A stretch of 64,000 bases of DNA from an uncultured Dokdonia sp. (GCF_947492535.1 NZ_CANLNH010000005.1:248001-312000); one strand, 5' to 3'. Shown: positions 45,538-54,458, counted from the stretch's first letter. Made by a program: numbers and translations. The notes: generated by a model not told the origin, from the letters alone.

Positions 45538-47382
45538 TTAAATACTTTTAACGAAATCAGAGAATACTTTTTTGTGAAGCTCCAAATCCATCTTTGGTGA
45601 AAGGGCAACACGAGCGATATAATCTTTATCTCCTTCTTTTGTGGTTCCTTGTGTTGAGGTTGCAGGAATAGTCCAGTAGCATCCTTTTAATTGTCCATAA
45701 CTCACACAATACTTACTCTCATTAGGAATTTCTGTAATCATTAAGTTGATAAGCTTGTGATTTAAGGCTCTTTTGTATGCTTCACGTTCTTGGTCTGTAG
45801 CTCCTTTTGTTGGAAGGTCTAAAGAAAAAACGGAAGGAGTAAATCCTTGTGTAGCCAATTCTTCTGATACAAAATTGATTTTAGCATCTGGTAAGGTCTT
45901 ATGGATAAAGTTTACAAATTCGCGTGTATTTGTATATGCATCCTGAATTCGTTGATTCATGGATGGTAATTGTTCTGCTAAGATTTCATATTGAAGATCT
46001 GTCGCTTCATTATCGCAAAGCTGTAGATGCATTTCTATAGTTTGCATGAATCCCGCTGCTTTTTTATTTCCTACGCAATATCCAGCTGTACATCGTCCAC
46101 CACTTGGGAATTTTGATCCGCTGGCATATGAAATAGCACTTACCGTTGAGAGTATTTCGCCTTCTCCTAAAAAGTGTACGTTAGGACAAAATGTTTGATC
46201 TAAAATAAAAACAGGAGCAACAGCGGTTTTACCTGTTGCGGTTGTACGCTCTTTTTGTAATGCTTCTTTTAATTTGATAAGGTCAGGAACTTCTACTCTA
46301 GGATTTGTAGGAATTTCAGCAATGATATATGGAACAGCATCTTCTTGAGCAATTTTGTCTAAAACTGTATGGATACTTTGTACCATATCATTATCACCAT
46401 CTACGGGTAAGTCGACAACAGCAACATTGTCAATACATGCTGCCACACGTCTTGCTTGATCATTGGTGCCTCCATAACAATTAGGAGGAACCACAAACTT
46501 GATTGCTTTTCCTTTATGATTTTCTAAGGCATCATGCACGAGTCCCATCATAATAGCATATTGAATAGACAATCCACTAGAACCAACCAATGCTTTTGTC
46601 TCTGTACCTGTAATTGCAGCAATGGTATCTACTACCTGTGTTTTATTTGCATTCGTATTTTTAGTGCTTGCTTCAATAGGTCTGTTATCTATGATTGATT
46701 GTAAGGCCGTATAACAATTGGCTGGAGTCATCGCAATAGTCTCTCTTCTTCGTACGTGTTGAATTTCTGAGATATAGCTTTCGTTTTTCTCTCCTTGTAC
46801 TAATAACACACTTCCTAAGTGATCATTAAGATTAATATAAAAATCAATGTTTGGATTACGATTTATGGTGTGAATATCATCTTGCTGAGAAATAAAAATG
46901 GTACTTCCATCAAACTCAGAGATAGTGGCTATATTTTCAATTTTTTGAACATCAAACGTATATCCATATACACGGTGTAATACATCAACATCAAAAAAAG
47001 AAGGAAGCTCTCCTGTGTATAAGATTCGAGTGTTTTTATGCGCCAATACATTTTTCCTCAGAATTGCCAAGATAGGAGTGGTCTTTGATGAAAAACTAAT
47101 CACGCCTTCTGGAGTTAGATCATACATCTTAGCCAAGGTCCATTCTAATACAGATGATAATGGATGCCCTAATCGAATATAATCAAAGGCAGTAGGTAAT
47201 TCTTGAAGGGCTTCTAGCGTAGCATTATTCGTTTTATATAAAGTTTCAAACTGCGTTAAAAATGCTGTTTTAGCTAATGCTTCATTATAAATATCGAGTC
47301 GATGCGTTGTTAAGTGTACCCAATCTGTAGGGATATTATTTAGTACATCTTTGATGTATGCTTGTAGGTTTGTGTCTTGCAT
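45538..47382 (-). CDS. Cys/Met-metabolism-type PLP-dependent enzyme, extended form
   Basis: About 614 residues, longer than the usual 380-400 of this fold type I family because of an N-terminal region of some 230 residues. The PLP lysine is in SGSKFPSGGRCTAGYCVG, preceded by AEIPTNPRVEVPDL and ILDQTFCPN (Asp that binds the pyridine nitrogen). Relatives are cystathionine synthases or lyases, but the substrate is open for this long form. The start at 47382 (MQDTN) or 47391 (MKIMQ) cannot be settled. The segment with the EthD gene is bracketed by two MITE-like copies. Confidence 0.8.
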   Translation of the reverse strand: MQDTNLQAYIKDVLNNIPTDWVHLTTHRLDIYNEALAKTAFLTQFETLYKTNNATLEALQELPTAFDYIRLGHPLSSVLEWTLAKMYDLTPEGVISFSSKTTPILAILRKNVLAHKNTRILYTGELPSFFDVDVLHRVYGYTFDVQKIENIATISEFDGSTIFISQQDDIHTINRNPNIDFYINLNDHLGSVLLVQGEKNESYISEIQHVRRRETIAMTPANCYTALQSIIDNRPIEASTKNTNANKTQVVDTIAAITGTETKALVGSSGLSIQYAIMMGLVHDALENHKGKAIKFVVPPNCYGGTNDQARRVAACIDNVAVVDLPVDGDNDMVQSIHTVLDKIAQEDAVPYIIAEIPTNPRVEVPDLIKLKEALQKERTTATGKTAVAPVFILDQTFCPNVHFLGEGEILSTVSAISYASGSKFPSGGRCTAGYCVGNKKAAGFMQTIEMHLQLCDNEATDLQYEILAEQLPSMNQRIQDAYTNTREFVNFIHKTLPDAKINFVSEELATQGFTPSVFSLDLPTKGATDQEREAYKRALNHKLINLMITEIPNESKYCVSYGQLKGCYWTIPATSTQGTTKEGDKDYIARVALSPKMDLELHKKVFSDFVKSI

Positions 47383-47533
47383 AATTTTCACCTTAACAAA
47401 GGCAGGTATTATGTATTAATTTGATTTATTTAAAGTAGTATACAGTATGTTATTGTAGTGTAAAAGACAGTGCGATATACACGTGTCTAAATTACTACAA
47501 AAAAGTATTTCTGTCTCCTTTGTCGTAATTTTT

Positions 47534-47560
47534 AGTGAAAATTATAGCTAATTTTTCACT
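47534..47560 (-). terminator. Possible terminator of the EthD-like gene
   Basis: Inverted repeat AGTGAAAA / TTTTTCACT with an AT loop; the following tract is only moderately T-rich. Confidence 0.4.
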
Positions 47561-47654
47561 ATGCTTTTTAGCGTCAGGATTTTGTGCATAAGACCAGTAG
47601 TAGGAACAACCGTTTTTGCTTTTTTTTTGGACTATATAGGAATTTGTTAGTTGC

Positions 47655-48068
47655 TTATTGAATAATTTCACTGATTTGAACTACAGGTCTAATATTGGTG
47701 TAGTTTGGAATATCCGTACGGATTTTTTCTCCATGTGGACCAAAAGCACTTTCGTAATCTGCGATCGTATCAAAGTATAGATATCCAATCGCTAAATAGG
47801 GAGTAGCTGTATCAGAGATTCCTCCAGCAACTCCTTTATCAATAGCTACATGTCGTATAAAAGGACTTAATAAACTATCGACCATAGGCATATGTTTATT
47901 GGTATAATAGTCCATATCAAATGTTTTCCAATTGTCGTTTGGATATAAGATCGTCACTTTAATCATTCCTTTTTTAGGAATGAATGTCTCATCGTTTGAT
48001 GTAGTTTGTTGACAACCAGTAACAAATATGCTGATAACAAGAAGAAGAAGAAGGATGTTTGTTTTCAT
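47655..48068 (-). CDS. EthD-family lipoprotein
   Basis: A 137-residue protein with a lipoprotein signal (IFVTGC) and an EthD ferredoxin-like domain (KVTILYPN, DYYTNKHMPMVDSL, IGYLYFDTIADYESAF). EthD proteins are small dimeric stress-related barrels; in this family some act on ether degradation or reductase systems, but the role here is unknown. The start at 48068 (MKTNILLLLL) is chosen: a longer frame begins at 48269, but most of it reads through the MITE-like element at 48129-48273. Confidence 0.85.
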   Translation of the reverse strand: MKTNILLLLLVISIFVTGCQQTTSNDETFIPKKGMIKVTILYPNDNWKTFDMDYYTNKHMPMVDSLLSPFIRHVAIDKGVAGGISDTATPYLAIGYLYFDTIADYESAFGPHGEKIRTDIPNYTNIRPVVQISEIIQ

Positions 48069-48128
48069 ATTGCTGTGATGTGTTGATTTGATATAGAATA
48101 CAAATGTAGAATTTATTTTGTGGTAACC

Positions 48129-48273
48129 CATTGTGCATTTTGAATAGATTTCTTGATTTTTCTCCTCCCTGAAGGGTGAATCGAAGAAATCTTCATTACT
48201 TCCTTTAGGGTTTGAGGAAAATAATGAAGATTGATAGGATACTATGACAGTTGTGTTGTCAACATACACAACG
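48129..48273. mobile_element. MITE-like element, copy 2 (145 bp)
   Basis: About 85-90 percent identical by eye to the element at 45359. The ends are CATTGTGCATTTTG and CAACATACACAACG, an imperfect inverted pair; outside them TAACC / GGTTA extends the repeat. It lies 60 bp upstream of the EthD lipoprotein gene and probably supplies part of its leader or promoter. Confidence 0.75.
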
Positions 48274-48304
48274 GGTTAATGGTATCTATTTTATAGGAAT
48301 AAAA

Positions 48305-48335
48305 AATGCAAGACTCTTTTAAAAAGCCTTGCATT
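48305..48335 (-). terminator. Terminator of the GG-leader peptide gene
   Basis: Stem AATGCAAG / CTTGCATT around an inner CTTTT / AAAAAG hairpin, with an A run on the plus strand (U run in the minus transcript). Confidence 0.75.
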
Positions 48336-48359
48336 ACATAGATGTTTTACTTAGAAAGT

Positions 48360-48563
48360 CTATAATGGAATATAACCTCCTTGTCCGTCACATATTCCAT
48401 CATATAATGGACATAATGGGTGAACACGACAGCGAACTCCAGCAGAAGCTGTTGGGCATACGGTTGCACAAGAAGTAGGTTTAAGCATACCTCCTTTAAT
48501 TGCTTTTTGATCGTCTTTAGATAAGCCTTGGGCTCCTTCTAATTTTGAAATTTTTTTTAACAT
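48360..48563 (-). CDS. Double-glycine leader peptide, bacteriocin or RiPP precursor
   Basis: A 67-residue peptide. Residues 1-25 are a leader, MLKKISKLEG... ending QKAIKGG, the KxIxGG pattern of Bacteroidota natural-product precursors cut by peptidase-type ABC exporters. The core has five cysteines (32, 36, 45, 51, 58), with Pro, Thr, Ser and Gly (SCATVC, VRCRVHPLC, GICDGQGG). No C39 peptidase exporter or modification enzyme is visible in the window; the ABC protein at 39261 has no peptidase domain. A terminator follows immediately. Confidence 0.75.
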   Translation of the reverse strand: MLKKISKLEGAQGLSKDDQKAIKGGMLKPTSCATVCPTASAGVRCRVHPLCPLYDGICDGQGGYIPL

Positions 48564-48881
48564 AATAGTAAAATATATAGATGATTAATTTTACCGTGAA
48601 CAGTTAAAGACACTCATGGTATATGTCTATTCTTGCAAGAATGGTAATAATCTTAAAGTTAGTGATTTAGAGTGTTAATGCCATTTTTTTAGCATTTATT
48701 TATAATATGATGCATATAGAATTTCTCTATAGGTTAGAGAGATTATGTCTCTACTGGCTGGTTTGTCTCACTTCTTTGCAATGATTATGCTTAATGCGTT
48801 GACACTTAAGAAGTTTCTTACGGTTAGCTATACTTACCTCTTTTTTACAACTCATTTTCTGCTAACTATGTAGGTTGCTTT

Positions 48882-48970
48882 ATACGCTTTAACGCTTCGC
48901 TCTCCCTATGGTCGTGAACCTGCCTGCCGGCAGGCAGGCCTCACAAGTTCGCTTTCGCGAAAGCGTATAC
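48882..48970. repeat. Expanded palindrome element with embedded CCTGCCTGCCGGCAGGCAGG
   Basis: ACGCTTTAACGCTTCGCTCT, then GGTCGTGAACC, a perfect 20-bp palindrome CCTGCCTGCCGGCAGGCAGG, then AAGTTCGCTTTCGCGAAAGC. The layout matches 21690-21757 with the extra palindrome inserted. The surrounding 505-bp spacer (48564-49069) contains no gene I can support. Confidence 0.8.
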
Positions 48971-49069
48971 AATAATCATATATTTTTCATAATTAACATT
49001 TTGTATAAAAACGTATTTCCATTATCCAAGTATAAGTTTTATATATTTGGTTTATAAAATTCATCAATT

Positions 49070-49468
49070 ATGTATATCAAAAGGCTCATCACCATTCTTT
49101 TCACGATTCTACTTAGTGTCTCTGCAAACAGTCAAAATATCAAGGAAGTTTCTAGATACTGGACGTCATTTGCGCAAACTATCGAAGTACAAACAGATTC
49201 TATAAAGAAGTTTAAGATAGTCGCTTATGCAAAAACCGAAACAAGTGATGATAAAGCTTGGTCTGGAGTTTGGGCAAGAGTAGATAATAAACCAGAACAA
49301 GGGAGAGGTTTTTTTGATAACATGCGCGATAGGCCCATAAAGACAAATGCGTGGACTGAGTATACGATTGAAGGTACGATAGATGAAAGATCAGAAAAGA
49401 TTGTTTTTGGAGGTATTTGCATGTACAATGGGAAGTTTTTCTTTGATAAGTTTGAACTCTATATATAA
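49070..49468 (+). CDS. N-terminal CBM-like fragment of an interrupted gene
   Basis: 132 residues before an in-frame TAA at 49466-49468. A signal peptide (to SANSQ) is followed by a beta-sandwich module with VWARVDNKPEQGRGFFDNM, RPIKTNAWTEYTIEG and KFFFDKFEL, a module that in Bacteroidota commonly precedes S41 peptidases or other envelope enzymes. The frame stays open after the stop for 38 codons and then through the DoxX-like part, so a single substitution (for instance AAA to TAA) probably split one 656-residue gene. Whether the fragment is still made and secreted is unknown. Confidence 0.7.
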   Translation: MYIKRLITILFTILLSVSANSQNIKEVSRYWTSFAQTIEVQTDSIKKFKIVAYAKTETSDDKAWSGVWARVDNKPEQGRGFFDNMRDRPIKTNAWTEYTIEGTIDERSEKIVFGGICMYNGKFFFDKFELYI

Positions 49469-49582
49469 GATGAAGCAGGAGCATACCAACCTGTAGAAAT
49501 TAAAAATGCTAGTTTTGAAACAAGTGTAACAGATCGCATCATTCCAGATTGGAACCCAGGTATTTCTTCAAAAGAAATTTCT

Positions 49583-51040
49583 TTGGTAAGAGAATTTACT
49601 TCTAGTTCTAATACTGATCGTGTAGATGGGAATTATTCGATTTTAGTAGAAGGAAAAGGGATCTCAGATGCTACTGGAAATCCCGAAGCGCTTCTTCCTA
49701 ACATAGGTATTTATGTCACATTATTATATCTATTATTAATAGTACTATCCTTTATGACACATGCATCATCTACCGATGATACTACATGGTCTAGGGCTGG
49801 AAAGATTGGGTTTCGATTTTCATTTATCTATTTCCTACTCATTATCTTATTTCAAAATAATGGTGCCTATCCTTATTTTGGATATATCTCAGAGAAGCCT
49901 GTGGAGTGGATGCAGCAATTTGCTACTTGGTTTGGGAAAGCGGTTGTAGGGATTCCATATGATGTTAATACAGGACCTAATGGTAGTGGGGATACTACCT
50001 ATGATTACTTGGTTGTTTTTATTGTTTTTATCGTGGCTGTCATCGGTACGTTGATTTGGTCTCTTTTAGATAGAAAACGTTCTAATTATAAAAAACTATA
50101 CTACTGGTTAACGACTGGAATGCGTTATTATGTGGGATTAATGCTCATTAGCTACGGTTTGATAAAGGTAATTCAATTACAATTTTCATCGCCTAGTTTT
50201 TATAGACTCATGGAAACGTATGGGGAATCTTCTCCTATGGGATTAGCATGGACGTTCTTAGGGTTTTCAGAAGGGTATAATCTATTTATGGGAATTGCAG
50301 AGGTATTAGCAGGCTTATTGTTATTTAGACGTACGCTTACTTTTGGAGCTGTGATTACCTTAATGACAACCATGAATGTCATGGCTGTGAATTACTTCTT
50401 TGATGTTCCTGTGAAGATCATGTCTACGCATTTAGTGATTATGACCTTATTCCTTTTATCACGGGATATAAAGAAAGTAATGCAGTTTTTAGTCACCAAC
50501 AAAGCGGTAGAAAAATTAACCATTATTCCGCGGCCTCCATTTAAGAAGTGGCTACGCATTAGTTTAGGCGTTTTAAAAGGGGTAATTGTTGCGTATGCCT
50601 TAGGTTATGGTTTTTATGATGCTATCGCTTCTAAAGAAGCCTATGGTTTAAATGATCCTAAACCACCATTATATGGCATTTATGAAGTAACAAATTATGT
50701 AGTAAATGGTGATACGCTCGTCGATTATAATAGTGATGTACGCTGGAAGGAAATCCGTTTTGAAAGAGCAGGTAGGGCACAAGTACAGACAATGAATAAG
50801 AAAAGGGTTAGTTATAGAATAGAACTTGACTCCACCATTCAAAAGATTAAATTCTTCCCTTCTGGGAATGATACTGATTATTTTGATTTTAAGTATACGA
50901 AAACAGAAAATACCTTAGACTTCCAGTATATCTTTAAAAATGATACGATCTCTGGAAAAACTAGAAAACTGGGAGGCGATGACTTTTTATTGATTAATCG
51001 AGGGTTCCATTGGATAAGTGAACGTCCTTATAATCGATAA
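49583..51040 (+). CDS. DoxX-like membrane protein, C-terminal part of interrupted gene
   Basis: 485 codons from TTG 49583, in the same frame as the fragment at 49070; coding homology probably starts at 49469 (DEAGAYQPVEIKNASFETS). About eight transmembrane segments follow, with the DoxX-like block RYYVGLMLISYGLIKVIQ and GLAWTFLGFSEGYNLFMGIA, then a soluble C-terminal domain (LVDYNSDVRWKEIRFERAGR). No good start codon or ribosome site is seen, so it is best taken as the rest of a gene broken by TAA. Function of DoxX-like proteins of this size is unknown. Confidence 0.7.
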   Translation: MVREFTSSSNTDRVDGNYSILVEGKGISDATGNPEALLPNIGIYVTLLYLLLIVLSFMTHASSTDDTTWSRAGKIGFRFSFIYFLLIILFQNNGAYPYFGYISEKPVEWMQQFATWFGKAVVGIPYDVNTGPNGSGDTTYDYLVVFIVFIVAVIGTLIWSLLDRKRSNYKKLYYWLTTGMRYYVGLMLISYGLIKVIQLQFSSPSFYRLMETYGESSPMGLAWTFLGFSEGYNLFMGIAEVLAGLLLFRRTLTFGAVITLMTTMNVMAVNYFFDVPVKIMSTHLVIMTLFLLSRDIKKVMQFLVTNKAVEKLTIIPRPPFKKWLRISLGVLKGVIVAYALGYGFYDAIASKEAYGLNDPKPPLYGIYEVTNYVVNGDTLVDYNSDVRWKEIRFERAGRAQVQTMNKKRVSYRIELDSTIQKIKFFPSGNDTDYFDFKYTKTENTLDFQYIFKNDTISGKTRKLGGDDFLLINRGFHWISERPYNR

Positions 51041-51113
51041 GAGATAAGAGATAACAGATAACAGATAACAGATAAGAGATAACGAATAACGAATAACAGA
51101 TAACAGATAACAC
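51037..51113. repeat. Simple repeat of ATAACAGAT / ATAACGAAT units
   Basis: About nine imperfect copies of an 8-9 bp unit (GATAAGA, GATAACA, GAATAAC) just after the DoxX-like stop codon. Confidence 0.85.
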
Positions 51114-51117
51114 GTTA

Positions 51118-51312
51118 ACCATTACAAACACAAGTCCAATTATCTCGTTTTAAAACGACATAGCGTTTTCGCTTCCATGCGTCTGATTTTAGATATACGT
51201 TTCGGTAGTAGTCACGTCTTTTTTACGTTTTCTATTGAAGTTCCATGTGTCAAACCACCATTTTCCTAGTACGGAGCATAGTAGGAGGAAGAGAGTTGTG
51301 AGTTCTTTTATG
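51118..51312 (-). pseudogene. Relic of a membrane-anchored HNH-endonuclease-like gene
   Basis: Minus-strand reading gives LTTLFLLLCSVLGKWWFDTW (a membrane anchor), NFNRKRKK, then after a one-base frameshift RDYYRNVYLKSDAWKRKRYV and VLKRDNWTCVC, the start of an HNH nuclease domain (YLxSxxWKxKR, RDNxxC). The HNH half is missing after WTCVCN, where the microsatellite begins. No intact start codon is visible. It is decayed and probably silent. Confidence 0.55.
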
Positions 51313-51321
51313 GCGGGTTAT

Positions 51322-51404
51322 TCAAGAGCATTCGTCACAGACGAGGGCTAGCGGGGATTAAATCGCTATTATTTTTATACTGTGTTGTAGTGCGTTTATA
51401 TTTA
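51322..51404. repeat. Cassette-type boundary 1
   Basis: TCGTCACAGACGA and GGCTAGCGGGGATT are followed by GTTGTAG (51384-51390) and TGCGTTTATATTTA. The stop codon of the WG-repeat gene (51402-51404) lies inside this end, as at the boundaries near 53416 and 54540. Confidence 0.6.
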
Positions 51405-53195
51405 AGTCTTATTTCCATTAAAATCATAAATGTCATACGGTTCATCTTTATTCAAAGTATGAGAACTAGTTTTTTGAGCATATATCTTCTCTTCTCTTAA
51501 CTGAATTATATCGTATTCTAATGGGACTATTAATTTATTATTGATATCCATAACACCAAATTTACCACCCATTACATAGGTGTTTTCACCATCTCCGTCT
51601 TTATCATAATAGTTAATAACTTCACTGTCTATACTAACTTCTAATAATTTGGAAGAAATAAATTCAATCCAACTATACTTTTTAGGAATAATCACATTGT
51701 TATTTATATCTACAATACCAAGGTAATTACCTTTCCAAGAACTAATAACGTATAAACAAGATGTAAAAGAGCCACTTTCATAGTCAGACCACCAATTGTA
51801 AGATTCTTCAGTGTTATTATATGAAAATAGTTCTCCTTCTTGTTCAAACCAATTTAAATGATTATCACTTAAGGCTGGTGCTTTAAATACTTTGTAATAG
51901 TTTAAGTTATTACTTCTCTCTAAGTAATTATACTCTGAAGGTATTTGGTATTCTCCTTGAGCATTTATTAGACCCCATAAATCAATAATTTCATTTTCAT
52001 ATTCTGTTTGATTTTTTTTTACAACTCTTGTGTATGGTGAGATTTCTTCTTCTTTAGTATAATCATTGTCATCTATGAAAGTATTACATTCAAGAGTTTT
52101 TACAACATCAATATTATTCAATTGAAAAAGATAAACTTTATCATCTTTTGAAGCTAATATTGTTTGTTCTTTTTCGAAGACGATTAAGTCTCCATATTTT
52201 TTAGGTAAAATTTGATCGTTATTATTGTTTATCAAACCTGTTGTTCCTTCATATGAATTATTATTAGTATAGTAGGAAGATGAAAAAATTTTACGATAAT
52301 CCCTGTTGACTAGTTCTGCTTTAATTTCAACGATATTGTTTTCTTCAGGTAAATTATAATTAATACCAATTTCAGGTAAAAACCGTGTTTTATATTCTCC
52401 ACGTGTTTCAAAAATTAAGTTACCCAAAACATCAAAGAAGTATTTTTTATGATAGGTTGTATTATCAAAATCGGTATTTCTCTTTTCATTATCTTTTATT
52501 AACCCACAAAAAACATTATGCCTTGCGTAATAATGAATATTATTGAATAAGGGTTCTATTAAAAATGAATTATTTGAAACAATTACACCACATTTCATAA
52601 ACCTAGCTGTAAAAATATCACAAGTCTGACCTGTGATTAGTTTTTTCATATGTTCATAAAGATATCTATTGGGACTTATTTCAAATGTAGATTTCGTGTC
52701 TTCACAGCGACAACTATATCCGCCATCATAGCTTTGTCTTCTATTACTTGTAGTTAATTCTACTTTTCTAAGTTCAAAGGAACCTTTTTGACTCCTACTT
52801 TTTATAAATTCTTGGAACCTAATATCTAAACACTTTTCAAATAAAGGATAATACATAATTTGGTTATTTTCTTTCTTTATGGCTCTGAAAGAATCTCCCA
52901 AGATATCGAGACGGATTTTGTTCTTATTTTTTGGTTCTATGCTTAGTTTGTTAAATTGCTCAACAACTTTAATCCAGTAATTTAATTTATTATCTAAATC
53001 AAATTCCAGTTTAAGACTTTGTTCCAACTCATCAAATGAATATGGGTAAAACTCCTTTAAGCCATTATAAATGAATTTTAATTTACTTTGTGTAGGGTAA
53101 GAAGTATTTTCTGTGTTGACTAATCCGATTTTTTTAGAACCAGATTCACTTTTATCTTTTTTCCTTTTACTAAATATGTTTTTAAATATTCTCAT
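51402..53195 (-). CDS. WG-repeat protein in cassette-like array
   Basis: A 597-residue protein without a signal peptide. The second half carries repeats of the WG/KWG type: TTGLINNNNDQILPKKY, DLWGLINAQGEYQIPSEY, YLGIVDINNNVIIPKKY and GKFGVMDINNKLIVPLEY, each a G-[LIV]-[IV]-[ND] strand followed by IPxxY. The first 200 residues are charged and helical and unlike known domains. WG-repeat proteins are abundant in Bacteroidota and probably bind peptides or other proteins. It is the first of three minus-strand genes separated by inverted-repeat boundaries; base composition is more AT-rich than the housekeeping genes. Confidence 0.7.
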   Translation of the reverse strand: MRIFKNIFSKRKKDKSESGSKKIGLVNTENTSYPTQSKLKFIYNGLKEFYPYSFDELEQSLKLEFDLDNKLNYWIKVVEQFNKLSIEPKNKNKIRLDILGDSFRAIKKENNQIMYYPLFEKCLDIRFQEFIKSRSQKGSFELRKVELTTSNRRQSYDGGYSCRCEDTKSTFEISPNRYLYEHMKKLITGQTCDIFTARFMKCGVIVSNNSFLIEPLFNNIHYYARHNVFCGLIKDNEKRNTDFDNTTYHKKYFFDVLGNLIFETRGEYKTRFLPEIGINYNLPEENNIVEIKAELVNRDYRKIFSSSYYTNNNSYEGTTGLINNNNDQILPKKYGDLIVFEKEQTILASKDDKVYLFQLNNIDVVKTLECNTFIDDNDYTKEEEISPYTRVVKKNQTEYENEIIDLWGLINAQGEYQIPSEYNYLERSNNLNYYKVFKAPALSDNHLNWFEQEGELFSYNNTEESYNWWSDYESGSFTSCLYVISSWKGNYLGIVDINNNVIIPKKYSWIEFISSKLLEVSIDSEVINYYDKDGDGENTYVMGGKFGVMDINNKLIVPLEYDIIQLREEKIYAQKTSSHTLNKDEPYDIYDFNGNKT

Positions 53196-53205
53196 CAGTC
53201 AAAAT

Positions 53206-53409
53206 GCACTACAACGTTAAATATATGGCAAGTTGGGCAGAAAATAAGCAATTATTTTCGGTTAAGCCACAAGCCAAATCTTTTACATTTTGTTTTATTT
53301 TTCTCTTTTAATACCAAATCAAAAGATTTGGCGATTTCGCAAATAGACAACAACCTTTCGGTTAAACACTAATGGTCCTATTTGCTATATATAGTGTTGT
53401 AGGTAGTAC
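53206..53409. repeat. Cassette-type boundary 2 (long form)
   Basis: Starts GCACTACAACG (53206-53216) and ends GTTGTAGGTAGTAC (53396-53409), roughly inverted. Inside is an inverted pair CCAAATCTTTT / AAAAGATTTGG and two copies of TTTCGGTTAA. The stop codon of the next gene lies 7 bp beyond, in TTTATTTTA. Confidence 0.7.
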
Positions 53410-53415
53410 TTTATT

Positions 53416-54423
53416 TTAAGTTCCGTTTAATGTCAAGCAAATTAATTCATAAGAATTTTTAATTTTTTTGAAATTATTTTCACTTAATGTTAAGCTACTT
53501 GCTTTCTTTATATGATTACCAGGATGAACCAAATTCCTAATATTTCTTATAAAATGACATATATTCTCAGTTGAAAAAACAAACTTTTCTGTCTCAATAT
53601 TTGGTAGCCAATTACATTTTTTAGATACTTCTATTAAAGCGTTTAAATTCCAATCAGTTGGTTTATTAGACTTAATATTTATTTTTTCTTTATTAGATTT
53701 AATTTCTCGGACAACAGCTTTAACTTTATCTGGGTTTTCTAAACACTTTATTATCATTTTTGTTTCAATTATAGAACCAAGCAATATACTGGCTGATAAA
53801 AATGCTTTCGCACTTTCATTTAAATCAGCTTCTTTTTTATATATTTTATTTAATTCGGTAAGTCTATCAGTTTCATCTTTTACAAAAACTGATTTTCGAC
53901 CGATTTCAACAATCTCTTTGAATATTTTTTTTTCATTTAAAAAAGATGCTAATGCTTTTGCCGAAGCAAATTCTCTGAATAATTTTTCGATTTTATTATC
54001 TAGTACTTTTTCGTATTGTTCATTTAGGATTTGATATTCAGATGGTGCTTCGTCTATTAACCAATACTCATCAGACTTAAGATTGTGCTTTTCTTTAACT
54101 TTATCTATTTCATCTTCTATTGGTTGTAATTCTGAATTGTAATGTCCTTCAGAAAACCTTGACTCAAACATCAGACCTTCAATAGCGTGGTTTTGGTAAT
54201 AGAAAAACTCATTTATCGATATTTTAGAAGATTGGTATAGTGATTCAGATATTTTTAAAAATAATTTTGCTCGTTTTTCAACATTGTCAAAATTATTAAA
54301 ATCTATTTTGCCTATTTTTTTTAATTCTTTAGCAAGTTTTTCTGTTTCTATCGAGTTCTCGGCTTCTATTGTGAAATTATCTAATATGTCAAGAAATATT
54401 TCATTACTAGATAAATCTTCCAT
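53416..54423 (-). CDS. Hypothetical helical protein with HEPN-like RN..H motif, in cassette-like array
   Basis: A 335-residue, Lys/Glu-rich, mostly helical protein without signal peptide. Near residue 300 it has FIRNIRNLVHPGNHIKKA; RN-L-V-H fits the R(x3-5)H motif of HEPN-type domains and is reminiscent of the RNxxxHP motif of DUF4145-like proteins, many of which sit in defence loci. The N-terminal 230 residues carry no motif I recognise. It is flanked by boundary repeats on both sides and has no functional link to its neighbours. An RNase or defence role is only a possibility. Confidence 0.6.
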   Translation of the reverse strand: MEDLSSNEIFLDILDNFTIEAENSIETEKLAKELKKIGKIDFNNFDNVEKRAKLFLKISESLYQSSKISINEFFYYQNHAIEGLMFESRFSEGHYNSELQPIEDEIDKVKEKHNLKSDEYWLIDEAPSEYQILNEQYEKVLDNKIEKLFREFASAKALASFLNEKKIFKEIVEIGRKSVFVKDETDRLTELNKIYKKEADLNESAKAFLSASILLGSIIETKMIIKCLENPDKVKAVVREIKSNKEKINIKSNKPTDWNLNALIEVSKKCNWLPNIETEKFVFSTENICHFIRNIRNLVHPGNHIKKASSLTLSENNFKKIKNSYELICLTLNGT

Positions 54424-54458
54424 TTTATAAAGGTGTTTTCTGTGCTTGTGTTGTATTA

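Noticed and set aside
47500-47654. Minus-strand open stretch downstream of the EthD-like gene (CSYYWSYAQNPDAKKHSEKL)
   Set aside because: It has no start codon after the preceding stop and contains the hairpin; it may be a relic, but support is too weak to list.
48069-48269. N-terminal extension of the EthD lipoprotein to 48269
   Set aside because: It translates the MITE-like element; the lipoprotein signal MKTNILLLLL at 48068 is the natural start.
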